A DNA stretch of 10,304 bases from Thermoplasmata archaeon (GCA_003663585.1 QMTU01000010.1:1-10304); one strand, 5' to 3'; numbered from the stretch's first letter, positions 5,175 to 10,127 are shown. The notes: generated by a model from the sequence alone, not told the origin. Numbers and translations: made by a program.

Positions 5175-5230
5175 ATCCCCGTGTCTGGTCGGCCAGGCGC
5201 TGACATGGGGGTACTGAAGCCTGGTAAGTA
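5175..5230 (+). ncRNA. Downstream pseudoknot-like element, copy 2
   Basis: An 11-bp stem 5175-5185/5202-5212 encloses the 16-base loop TGGTCGGCCAGGCGCT, one base different from copy 1. CCAGGC (5193-5198) is complementary to GCCTGG (5219-5224), which lies in the same GCCTGGTAAGTA context as copy 1. Inner stem pairs change together between copies: C-G becomes T-A and T-G becomes T-A. It begins 12 bases after the stop of the 61-aa gene and is followed by a terminator. Confidence 0.65.
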
Positions 5231-5240
5231 CTAGTATTTT

Positions 5241-5277
5241 GGCGGCGTCGGCATGGTGTCGGCGTCGCCTTTTTATT
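5241..5277 (+). terminator. Strong intrinsic terminator ending the structured RNA locus
   Basis: A 13-bp GC-rich stem 5241-5253/5257-5269 (three wobble pairs) with loop TGG, followed by TTTTTATT. It ends the transcript carrying both RNA cassettes. Genes from 5312 on therefore need readthrough or another promoter. Confidence 0.85.
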
Positions 5278-5311
5278 CTAATTCCCCGTCAAGGGGAGAA
5301 AGGGGAGAGTC

Positions 5312-5563
5312 ATGGACTCTCACGTGATCAGAAGCGTTTTCCAGAATTGGGCCCGTAGCAAGCGGGCCAAGGAACTGACCTCTGCCCGTACGCAGTTCAT
5401 GGTGCGTGTATTGGACAACGTTTGTCCCGGCTGGCGTGGTCGTCAGTCGTGGATTGCTGTCCGGGCGCTTCGCGATCTGAAGTGCCCAACTATGCTGGCC
5501 TGGACATTCGTCGAGGCCGAAGCCAACCAGGGGCGTATGTATGCGCCCCGCAAGAAGAAGTAA
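5312..5563 (+). CDS. Basic 83-aa hypothetical protein
   Basis: Start ATG 5312 with AAAGGGGAG 4 bases upstream, after a small CCCC/GGGG hairpin (5284-5297). The protein is Arg/Lys-rich with a basic end (RMYAPRKKK) and several tryptophans (NWARSKRAK, GWRGRQSW, LAWTF). It reads as a compact helical domain that could bind nucleic acid, but I recognise no family and see no catalytic motif. It heads the rightward operon after the terminator. The next gene starts 13 bases downstream and is also basic, so the two may act together. Confidence 0.7.
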   Translation: MDSHVIRSVFQNWARSKRAKELTSARTQFMVRVLDNVCPGWRGRQSWIAVRALRDLKCPTMLAWTFVEAEANQGRMYAPRKKK

Positions 5564-5575
5564 AGGAGAAGGATT

Positions 5576-5749
5576 ATGGCTGCCAAGAAGAAGACTGCCA
5601 AGAAGAAGAAGCCGGCCCCTGCGCCGGCTCAGTGCTATGTGATTGAGGTCACCCCTGGCGGTGGCCTCGTGAGACGCCCGGCCTCGGGCCGGGCTTCTCG
5701 TCTGCTGGACCGTCGTGTCCGGCAGGCGTTGGTGGTCTATGGGGACTAG
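5576..5749 (+). CDS. 57-aa Lys/Ala/Pro-tailed basic protein
   Basis: ATG 5576 to TAG 5749, with AAAGGAGAAGG upstream, 13 bases after the previous stop. Residues 1-18 are a histone-tail-like Lys/Ala/Pro stretch (AAKKKTAKKKKPAPAPA), followed by a small strand-like region (CYVIEVTPGGGLV) and an Arg-rich segment (RRPASGRASRLLDRRVRQ). This suggests a DNA- or RNA-binding protein. A terminator hairpin forms over its last codons and stop. No family is recognised. Confidence 0.7.
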   Translation: MAAKKKTAKKKKPAPAPAQCYVIEVTPGGGLVRRPASGRASRLLDRRVRQALVVYGD

Positions 5750-5770
5750 AACCCCCATAGGCCTTTTTAT
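5737..5770 (+). terminator. Intrinsic terminator overlapping a stop codon
   Basis: CTATGGGG (5737-5744) pairs with CCCCATAG (5753-5760) over 8 bp; the loop contains the stop codon of the 57-aa gene. The stem is followed by GCCTTTTTATTC. Translation to the stop would interfere with the stem, so termination may respond to ribosome occupancy. Confidence 0.75.
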
Positions 5771-5786
5771 TCTTAAGGTTGGGTCT

Positions 5787-5999
5787 ATGGTCGTGTTGTT
5801 TGCGGCCATGGACCCTGTTTATGAATTACTGGAGACCTTGGTGGCGGTTGTTGCTGCCATGGTCTCCTTTTTGTTGTATGTCAGCGGCCGTGGCAATGGT
5901 GCCGTGTGTCGCTGGTTTTGCTTGACACTCCGGAATTTTTGGAGTGTTGGGCAACTAACCTCTTTGCCCGTCTCTAATGACGGGCAGGAAGGAGAGTAG
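5787..5999 (+). CDS. Possible 70-aa small membrane protein
   Basis: The frame runs from ATG 5787 to TAG 5999, ending 2 bases before the next ATG. The site upstream (AAGG, 8 bases away) is weak; ATG 5811 is an alternative. Residues 17-37 (ELLETLVAVVAAMVSFLLYV) make one transmembrane helix, followed by a Cys/Trp/Arg segment (GAVCRWFCLTLRNFW). The last 75 bases also form two inverted repeats leading to the next gene, so part may be untranslated leader. Base composition and codon use are less convincing than in neighbouring genes. Confidence 0.45.
   Translation: MVVLFAAMDPVYELLETLVAVVAAMVSFLLYVSGRGNGAVCRWFCLTLRNFWSVGQLTSLPVSNDGQEGE
5925..5986 (+). promoter_or_regulatory. Hairpins, partly mutually exclusive, before the 85-aa gene
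   Basis: ACACTCC/GGAGTGT (5925-5931/5941-5947) is followed by TGCCCGTC/GACGGGCA (5965-5972/5979-5986), 5 bases before the Shine-Dalgarno GGAGAG. GGGCAA (5949-5954) can instead pair with TTGCCC (5964-5969), breaking the second hairpin. TTGACA overlaps the first repeat, but no good -10 follows. Confidence 0.4.
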
Positions 6000-6001
6000 T
6001 C

Positions 6002-6259
6002 ATGTCGAGCTTCAAGGTGGTGCTTTGGGGACCGGACGGTTATGAGGAACAGCTTGTTGAGAAGCTGCCCCGCATGATGGAACTTGTAGCCCTCTTCTTC
6101 AATGAAGAGGGTGAGGAAGACTGTTTGGTCGATCTTGTCCAGCTCGTCGAGTTGGACGAGGACGGCGCCGAACAGGAGATCGCCTATGTCAGGCGGGCTC
6201 CCGACCTGGAGGCCCACACCACAGAGCGCTATGAGAAGCTCTGGGTGCTCAATCACTGA
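6002..6259 (+). CDS. 85-aa protein, paralogue of the 82-aa gene at 7060
   Basis: ATG 6002 with GGAAGGAGAG upstream. The sequence (MSSFKVVLWGPDG...) is very acidic (EEGEED, ELDEDGAEQE). It aligns along most of its length with the protein at 7060-7308: shared DG..E..VE.LP, L..FF.E.G, V.L.ELDE.G and the pattern R.P.LE near the end. Predicted strands alternate with one helix, so it is probably a small alpha/beta fold. No known family is recognised. The duplicate in the same operon, separated by three unrelated genes, suggests diversification, perhaps of a protein-binding or inhibitor domain. Confidence 0.8.
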   Translation: MSSFKVVLWGPDGYEEQLVEKLPRMMELVALFFNEEGEEDCLVDLVQLVELDEDGAEQEIAYVRRAPDLEAHTTERYEKLWVLNH

Positions 6260-6276
6260 AGGAAAGGAGGTAAGTC

Positions 6277-6639
6277 ATGAGTGTACCGTTGGATCTGAAA
6301 CTGCAGCAGCTTCTGCATACTATGCAGAGGCGACTGGCAGAGTTTGAAAGGAAAGAAGCACTGGCCGCGATTGCCGATGTTGTCAGCTTACATGTGATGG
6401 ATATCATGTTTGCTGACAGCATTGTGTTCCGTGTCACTGGCGGTGGCACGGCATCATTGGAAGTGAACGGTGAGCTCCTGTTCCGGGTGGAGCGGTTATT
6501 GGATCGCTCCACCATGGAGCAGATTCTGGAGCTCTTTAACCTGGCACGGTATGTGCGCTGGAGTCCATATCACCGTGCGCAGTGTTTGAGGTTCCGCTCT
6601 GGCGGCTTTGTGCTCGCCGAGAAGAGGATACAGTCATGA
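6277..6639 (+). CDS. 120-aa hypothetical protein
   Basis: ATG 6277 with AAAGGAGG 7 bases upstream. The N-terminal 35 residues are predicted helical (DLKLQQLLHTMQRRLAEFERKEAL), then come strands (SIVFRVTGGG, ASLEVNGELLFRVE), then helical segments (TMEQILELFNLARYVRW). The Arg-rich C-terminus (CLRFRSGGF) overlaps the next start. No conserved catalytic residues or family are recognised. The stop TGA overlaps the ATG of the following gene (ATGA), so the two are translationally coupled. Confidence 0.75.
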   Translation: MSVPLDLKLQQLLHTMQRRLAEFERKEALAAIADVVSLHVMDIMFADSIVFRVTGGGTASLEVNGELLFRVERLLDRSTMEQILELFNLARYVRWSPYHRAQCLRFRSGGFVLAEKRIQS

Positions 6640-6809
6640 AGTTGTTACGCAAGTGGCGGGCTTGCCTGAGTGGCAAGTCCTTCGCCATGACGCGTGAGGA
6701 GCTTGTGGCAGTAAATAGGCTCCTCACGAATCGTTCTGAGGAGACGACGCAGTTGGTGCATGGGCGGCGTCTCTGTGATCCTCTGCCAAGGAGAAAGAAA
6801 GGAGGTTGA
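6636..6809 (+). CDS. 57-aa basic hypothetical protein
   Basis: ATG 6636 overlaps the previous stop as ATGA, with an AGAGG site upstream in the preceding gene. The protein starts MKLLRKWRACLSGKSF, then an amphipathic helix (TREELVAVNRLLTN), and ends in a basic tail (RRLCDPLPRRKKGG). The tail codons double as the AAAGGAGG ribosome binding site of the next gene, whose ATG follows the stop by 1 base. It is a small basic, possibly nucleic-acid-binding protein. Function unknown. Confidence 0.65.
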   Translation: MKLLRKWRACLSGKSFAMTREELVAVNRLLTNRSEETTQLVHGRRLCDPLPRRKKGG

Positions 6810-6810
6810 T

Positions 6811-7035
6811 ATGACCAGTATGGAAGACCTGGGCAAGCAGCTTGGGATGACGTACGAGGAATGCCTGCGCTTGCGTAGGCTTGCGTCTCTCAACTGCTTG
6901 AACTGGGAGTACGCTTTGATTGTTGGCGGTCTGCTCGATATGGGCGAGAAGACTTATGCCCAGATGGCCGCCGAAGAGTTTCTGGAGCGTGCCAGTGGCA
7001 TGCTTCAGAGATGTGAAACCCTACTGTCCTGTTAG
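6811..7035 (+). CDS. 74-aa helical hypothetical protein
   Basis: ATG 6811 with AAAGGAGG 5-6 bases upstream, inside the 3' end of the preceding gene. The sequence starts MTSMEDLGKQLGMTYEECLRLRRL, resembling a helix-turn-helix-like helical pair (LGKQLGMTYEECLRL), then two more helices (YALIVGGLLDMGE, YAQMAAEEFLERAS) and a C-terminal Cys-containing helix (MLQRCETLLSC). A small helical adaptor or DNA-binding regulator is possible, but the resemblance is weak and no family is recognised. Confidence 0.75.
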   Translation: MTSMEDLGKQLGMTYEECLRLRRLASLNCLNWEYALIVGGLLDMGEKTYAQMAAEEFLERASGMLQRCETLLSC

Positions 7036-7059
7036 TAGGCAGGACGAAAGGAGGAAGCC

Positions 7060-7308
7060 ATGTTCGCAATCGATCTTATCGCTGTCGATGGCCGCACGGA
7101 GGAGCGGCAGGTCGAAAGCCTGCCGTCACAGGCGGATCTCCTGTCCTTCTTTGTGGAGGACGGGAAGATCTGCCATAAGTACGAATCCGTCCATCTCGCA
7201 GAGCTGGACGAAAACGGCAGGGTAGTGGAGTATATTGCCACCGCCGAGCGGTGGCCTGTGCTCCAGGTGACGCTCGAACCCCGGTATCTGGAACTTGCCG
7301 GTCTGTAA
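7060..7308 (+). CDS. 82-aa protein, paralogue of the 85-aa gene at 6002
   Basis: ATG 7060 with AAAGGAGG 6 bases upstream. The protein starts MFAIDLIAVDGRTEERQVESLP and is related to the protein at 6002-6259: both have DG..E..VE.LP, a L..FF.E.G segment, V.L.ELDE.G followed by a strand (EYIATAERWPVLQV here). It is less acidic and lacks the EEGEED stretch. The pair points to gene duplication within this operon. No enzymatic motif is visible. Function unknown. Confidence 0.8.
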   Translation: MFAIDLIAVDGRTEERQVESLPSQADLLSFFVEDGKICHKYESVHLAELDENGRVVEYIATAERWPVLQVTLEPRYLELAGL

Positions 7309-7329
7309 ACGGCAAGAAAGGAGGCAGTT

Positions 7330-7623
7330 ATGGAGAAGAAGAACCTGGTTCGTGTTCGTGTAGAGAACGGTCCTCGGATTGTGGCCGCCCTGAAGGCGGC
7401 TGGGTTTGAGGCCGAGTGGCTGGGACCTGGCACCGCTCATCATTCATGGATGGGCGGTTGCTCTGATTCCGACTGCTGTCCCCAGCACGACTGCTTCAAG
7501 GAGCCCCACAAGTGGGGCGCCATTCGCACCAACGCTTCCGGACGTAAGGCTCATCGAGTCATTGTCCAGGAGCTTGGCATGAACTGCAACTGCCGCGACT
7601 GTAAGCGGTCGCGTAACAACTGA
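7330..7623 (+). CDS. 97-aa Cys/His-rich, probably metal-binding protein
   Basis: ATG 7330 with AAAGGAGG 6-7 bases upstream. An N-terminal strand-helix segment (NLVRVRVENGPRIVAALKAAGFEAEW) is followed by a Cys/His cluster: C44, C49, C50, H53, C55, H60, and a second group C86, C88, C91 (CNCRDC). Two knuckles about 35 residues apart can form one or two zinc sites. The segment between is basic (RTNASGRKAHR), compatible with nucleic-acid contact. No named family is recognised, but the gene lies next to a clear zinc-ribbon gene. Confidence 0.75.
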   Translation: MEKKNLVRVRVENGPRIVAALKAAGFEAEWLGPGTAHHSWMGGCSDSDCCPQHDCFKEPHKWGAIRTNASGRKAHRVIVQELGMNCNCRDCKRSRNN

Positions 7624-7636
7624 AAGGAGGAGTGTT

Positions 7637-7849
7637 ATGGCCAGCAAGGAGATGAAGAAGTTCGCCGCTGTCGTCTGCGGCATGGATCCCAACCTCATCG
7701 AACTGGGCATGTGCCCGTTTTGCGGCAAGCCCGTGTTCGCCGAGGACTTCAAGGACGACCTGTCCCTGAAGGAGTTCGAGATCTCCGGCCTGTGCCAGAA
7801 GTGCCAGGACGAGGTCTTCGACGTTCCTGACGAGGCGTGGGAGAAGTAG
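7637..7849 (+). CDS. 70-aa zinc-ribbon-like protein (CPFCGK / CQKC)
   Basis: ATG 7637 with AAAGGAGG about 8 bases upstream. C26-PF-C29-GKPV and C53-QK-C56-QDEVF form a classic two-knuckle zinc ribbon, separated by an acidic helix (DFKDDLSLKEFEISG). Similar short proteins with a CPFCGKP...GLCQKCQDE signature are, from memory, common uncharacterised proteins in phages and their hosts. The N-terminal 20 residues are helical and basic. It may act in protein-protein or nucleic-acid binding. Codons are GC-biased relative to the neighbours. No further role can be given. Confidence 0.85.
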   Translation: MASKEMKKFAAVVCGMDPNLIELGMCPFCGKPVFAEDFKDDLSLKEFEISGLCQKCQDEVFDVPDEAWEK

Positions 7850-7888
7850 ACCTGTCTCGCCTAAACGAGACACTGAAAGGAGGAAGTC

Positions 7889-8254
7889 ATGGAGCATTTG
7901 TTCTATGAGGGAACGATTTATACCCGGAGGTATCTGCCTTCTGGCAAAATCAAGCGGCTTGGGGGCCGATATGGTCTCAAGCTGCGTGGCGTCAACAAGG
8001 TTGGTGCCGACGTTTTGGTTCTGGTGAAGCCTGGTTCTCACCAGTGCCCTGAATGCCAAAAGAAACTCAGAGAGATGTTTCCCTCTCTCTCTGAGGAAGG
8101 AATTCTGCTCCGACTGAATAATGCCGAAGCGGATGTTCTCGAGACTTTGTCGAGGTGTCCTCATGATGCCTTCGATATGAGCTACGAGGATGACGGCTCG
8201 TGGATGCATGAGCCGTCGAATCTGTTGTTAACCTTCTATTACCCTATTGCGTAA
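7889..8254 (+). CDS. 121-aa hypothetical protein with CPEC knuckle
   Basis: ATG 7889 with AAAGGAGG 6 bases upstream. The N-terminal half is basic and strand-rich (YTRRYLPSGKIKRLGGRYGLKLRG). C53-PE-C56 and C90-P-H92 could form one zinc site of CxxC...CxH type; the intervening region (EMFPSLSEEGILLRLNNAEADVLETL) contains helices. The C-terminus is acidic/aromatic. No family is recognised. The stop TAA merges into the ribosome binding site of the cREC gene (TAAGGAGG), so the two are probably co-translated. Confidence 0.75.
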   Translation: MEHLFYEGTIYTRRYLPSGKIKRLGGRYGLKLRGVNKVGADVLVLVKPGSHQCPECQKKLREMFPSLSEEGILLRLNNAEADVLETLSRCPHDAFDMSYEDDGSWMHEPSNLLLTFYYPIA

Positions 8255-8264
8255 GGAGGCCAAC

Positions 8265-8639
8265 ATGGACAAGCTGATGGTGTTGGTTGTGGACGATTCC
8301 AAGGAAAGGCTTGACGCCTTTCGTGAGAAACTGGCAGGGGATGGGATTCAGCTCATCACGGCCGAGTGCTATCACGAGGCTGTGATGGTGTTGGATAACA
8401 TGCATGTGGACGTGGTGTTTCTGGACCACGACCTCGGCCCCGGCCGTAGTGGTTATGACATCGCATACCACATCTATGAGAATCCATCCTGCAAGCCCAC
8501 ATACATATACATCCATAGCACGAACATAGTCGGCGCACCCCGTATGGCAAGTCTCTTGCCCGGGAGCGTGCTGTGTCCGTTCGTGTGGCTCCGCCCCAAG
8601 GAGGAGCTCATACTTTTGCTCAGGAGAGAAGAGGTGTAG
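8265..8639 (+). CDS. Cyclic-phosphate processing receiver-like (cREC) protein
   Basis: 124 residues from ATG 8265, chosen because AAGGAGG ends 5 bases upstream. It has a receiver-type alpha/beta layout: VLVVDDS (D10, D11), a helix, VDVVFLDHDLG (D54, H55, D56), GYDIAYHI, then YIYIHSTNIVGAPRM (H84, S85). The LDHDLG plus HS.N..GA.RM combination is the signature of the phage/RNA-repair-associated cREC group, which differs from two-component receivers by this catalytic-looking His/Asp pattern and is proposed to process cyclic phosphates, for example on RNA ends. It has no output domain. It ends the compact 5.3-8.6 kb operon. An RNA-processing role is attractive next to so much structured RNA, but that link is inference. 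Confidence 0.75.
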   Translation: MDKLMVLVVDDSKERLDAFREKLAGDGIQLITAECYHEAVMVLDNMHVDVVFLDHDLGPGRSGYDIAYHIYENPSCKPTYIYIHSTNIVGAPRMASLLPGSVLCPFVWLRPKEELILLLRREEV

Positions 8640-8682
8640 AGATATCCTACTGTCACCGAAATGTTTCACTGAAGGGGAAATG

Positions 8683-8817
8683 TAGTCTTGAGACTACACT
8701 GTTACCCTTGTTTGCGTATACTCTACCCCTATAGGTGACCTATAATTACATTAGAGATATTAAGTACTTATAGAAGTGTCACCTTTGGGCGACACTGTAG
8801 ATATGGAGGTGTGACAC
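8683..8817 (+). promoter_or_regulatory. Leader with promoter-like box, palindromes and an RNA switch-like pairing
   Basis: The 180 bases between genes hold GTAGTC-TTGA-GACTAC (8682-8697), a TATAAT box (8741-8746) overlapping the palindrome ATAGGT-G-ACCTAT (8731-8743), and TAAGTACTTA (8761-8770). AGTGTC (8775-8780) can pair with GACACT (8791-8796), or GTGTCAC (8776-8782) with GTGACAC (8811-8817), the latter adjoining the Shine-Dalgarno GGAGG. The -35 match is poor, so the promoter is uncertain. Confidence 0.4.
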
Positions 8818-8819
8818 AA

Positions 8820-8984
8820 ATGTCCTATATATCCACTAAGTATTTGATATCATTGAGCTTGCTACGCTTAGGCCCACCGCCGGGGTTGGTCGAGGTCTTG
8901 GAGAGTGAGACGGGAGCCCGGCGGATGGCTGCGCTTAGAGAGGCCGCCGGGGCCTGTCGTAGCGCACGTAGAAAGGCAAGGTGA
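8820..8984 (+). CDS. 54-aa hypothetical protein
   Basis: ATG 8820 to TGA 8984, with GGAGGTG 7-9 bases upstream inside a potential hairpin. The sequence starts MSYISTKYLISLSLLRLG, followed by Pro-rich PPPGLVEVLESE and an Ala/Arg-rich end (RRMAALREAAGACRSARRKAR). It is hydrophobic at the N-terminus but not a convincing signal peptide, and strongly basic at the C-terminus. No family is recognised. Good ribosome binding site, but the first codons are AT-rich and the rest GC-rich, so the coding status is only moderately secure. Confidence 0.55.
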   Translation: MSYISTKYLISLSLLRLGPPPGLVEVLESETGARRMAALREAAGACRSARRKAR

Positions 8985-8996
8985 GTCGCGTCACGC

Positions 8997-9018
8997 CCCT
9001 TGCATCTTCGTGCAAGGG
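8997..9018 (+). terminator. Stable hairpin after the 54-aa gene, possible terminator
   Basis: CCCTTGCA-TCTTCG-TGCAAGGG forms a perfect 8-bp stem 12 bases after the stop. A pyrimidine-rich, G-poor stretch (about 9030-9085) follows instead of a direct T run, so Rho-type or weak termination is possible. Confidence 0.4.
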
Positions 9019-9096
9019 TCGCGCCGCGCCTATTTATTCCCATCTTTTCCCACCCTCCACCCTGACCTATCGTATAACTCATACAAGGAGGACACC

Positions 9097-9168
9097 ATGC
9101 AGGCACTAGTTATACTCTTTATTATAATCGTCTTCAACTACATACTCGGAGATTGGAGGCGTAAGTAA
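9097..9168 (+). CDS. 23-aa single-span membrane micropeptide
   Basis: ATG 9097 to TAA 9168 with AAGGAGG 5 bases upstream. Residues 2-17 (QALVILFIIIVFNYIL) form one transmembrane helix, followed by a short basic tail (GDWRRK), so the C-terminus likely faces the cytoplasm. Such micropeptides often tune membrane proteins or act as holin-like peptides, but nothing specific can be said. The strong ribosome binding site and clean composition support it despite its size. Confidence 0.55.
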   Translation: MQALVILFIIIVFNYILGDWRRK

Positions 9169-9201
9169 CTGAGATGGAAGGTGAAAAGTGTTTCACTACC
9201 T

Positions 9202-9299
9202 AGTGTATACATAGTATGTACAGTGTATACGTAGTGTAACGCGTATATGGCGTGTACATGGTGTATACGTAGTGTACACAGTGTATACGTAGTGTATAT
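9202..9299. repeat. About five ~20-bp tandem repeats (iteron-like)
   Basis: The 16-bp GTGTATACGTAGTGTA is exact at 9223-9238, 9261-9276 and 9281-9296, with a variant at 9203-9219 and a diverged unit at 9242-9259. Unit length is 18-20 bp, about two helical turns, in AT-rich DNA next to a TATAAT box. There are no unique spacers, so this is not a CRISPR array. Fits a multi-site regulator target or replication iterons. Confidence 0.75.
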
Positions 9300-9300
9300 A

Positions 9301-9489
9301 TATAATGGGGCCTTTGATAGGCCCTTGTAGTGTTGTATATATTGTGTATTGTGTGTTGTATTGTATTGGGTTTCTTGCAGAGGATATATATCTGCGGCGG
9401 CCTGGTGATAGGTAACAGGCCGATCCCGTTGAGATTTCGGTCTCAATGGAAGAAACTCATAAACCTTAATGTACCAAAGGAGGTATAAG
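9301..9489 (+). promoter_or_regulatory. TATAAT box and structured, partly C-free leader before the 122-aa gene
   Basis: TATAAT (9301-9306) directly follows the repeats; no good -35 is seen, so the repeats may bind an activator. The downstream leader contains hairpins 9308-9313/9319-9324, 9377-9381/9391-9395, 9399-9404/9416-9421 and 9427-9434/9441-9448. A 49-base stretch (9325-9373) has no C. The stretch 9169-9489 has no convincing gene. Confidence 0.4.
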
Positions 9490-9858
9490 ATGAAGTGGAT
9501 TAAGGTTAAAGAGAGGCATTGCCAAGAATGCGGCCGGCTTGTCTCTCATGGGTACATGCTGCAGAGCGAAGATGGACATATGCTCTGCAGCGGCCGCTGC
9601 TGCCATACTTACCAAAAGTCCCGTATCCTCGAGAAGCTCATAAACGAGGAGTATGGGACTCCGTGGAAGCTATTCCGAATATTGTCGGCGCAGGAGCAGT
9701 GGGAGATAGAAGAATCATTCTCCTATGAGCTCCGTAAGGAGCTCAAGAAGCTCCCGCTGATACCTCAAAAACCGAACTATGGCACGAAAAAGGCACGGCG
9801 GCGGACCCATAGCGAAGAATCGAGCGTATCCGAACCCCAACCTTGGAGGCCAAAATGA
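9490..9858 (+). CDS. 122-aa zinc-finger-like protein
   Basis: ATG 9490 with AAAGGAGG 7 bases upstream; upstream in-frame start 9469 has no site. N-terminal cluster: C11-QE-C14, then C33 and C37/C38 (CSGRCCHTY) about 19 residues later, a zinc-finger or treble-clef-like arrangement. A helical region follows (SRILEKLINEEYGTPWKLFRIL, EELRKEL-like), then a basic, low-complexity C-terminus (KKARRRTHSEESS). It could bind nucleic acid. The stop overlaps the next ATG (ATGA). No specific family is recognised. Confidence 0.75.
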   Translation: MKWIKVKERHCQECGRLVSHGYMLQSEDGHMLCSGRCCHTYQKSRILEKLINEEYGTPWKLFRILSAQEQWEIEESFSYELRKELKKLPLIPQKPNYGTKKARRRTHSEESSVSEPQPWRPK

Positions 9859-10088
9859 TCACAGTACTGTTTGAGTGCGACAATTGCCACTGGACCTATT
9901 ACACCGACGAAGACCTAGAGGGCACCTCGTGTGCCCACTGCGACAATGGAACATTAGTCCTGGTGGCATATAAGAAGATACACGTCAAACAAGCCTGTCA
10001 GCATAAGGCCGACGACGCGCCCGAGTTCAATAACTGTGAGGACAACGACTCGTCGCTGCAAAACGACGAATTCAAATACTATCCATAG
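9855..10088 (+). CDS. 77-aa zinc-ribbon-like protein
   Basis: ATG 9855 overlaps the previous stop (ATGA) and has GGAGG 5 bases upstream; an in-frame ATG at 9843 has no site. C8-DN-C11 and C26-AH-C29 form a small zinc ribbon in the first 35 residues, with an additional C48/H50. The rest (DDAPEFNNCEDNDSSLQNDEF) is acidic and probably disordered. It fits a minimal phage zinc ribbon, with binding partner unknown. Confidence 0.8.
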   Translation: MITVLFECDNCHWTYYTDEDLEGTSCAHCDNGTLVLVAYKKIHVKQACQHKADDAPEFNNCEDNDSSLQNDEFKYYP

Positions 10089-10127
10089 ACGAGCACTAGC
10101 GAAAATAGAGTTGAAAGGAGGTACGAT

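Noticed and set aside
4265..5277. tmRNA, group I intron or hammerhead ribozyme
   Set aside because: No tRNA-like ends, no intron core sequences and no CUGANGA/GAAA core were seen; the paired hairpin order is different.
5273..5809. Minus-strand open frame of 178 codons
   Set aside because: It runs through a terminator and opposes two basic genes with good ribosome sites; its composition is that of a shadow frame.
5921..5950. Sigma70 promoter at TTGACA
   Set aside because: No acceptable -10 box follows at 16-18 bases; the match is part of an inverted repeat.
5819..6256. Minus-strand open frame of 145 codons
   Set aside because: It is antisense to the 85-aa gene, whose paralogue at 7060 confirms the plus strand.
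7559..8209. Long minus-strand open frame (216 codons) across the 70-aa and 121-aa genes
   Set aside because: It is antisense to two genes with good ribosome sites and zinc motifs, and has no site of its own.
8244..8669. Minus-strand open frame opposite the cREC gene
   Set aside because: The plus strand has the LDHDLG and HSTN motifs, so this is a shadow.
9202..9299. CRISPR array
   Set aside because: Repeats are directly tandem at 18-20 bp with no unique spacers and no cas genes.
9138..9446. Minus-strand open frame rich in Tyr/Thr/His
   Set aside because: It is translated low-complexity GTGTATAC repeat, with no ribosome site.
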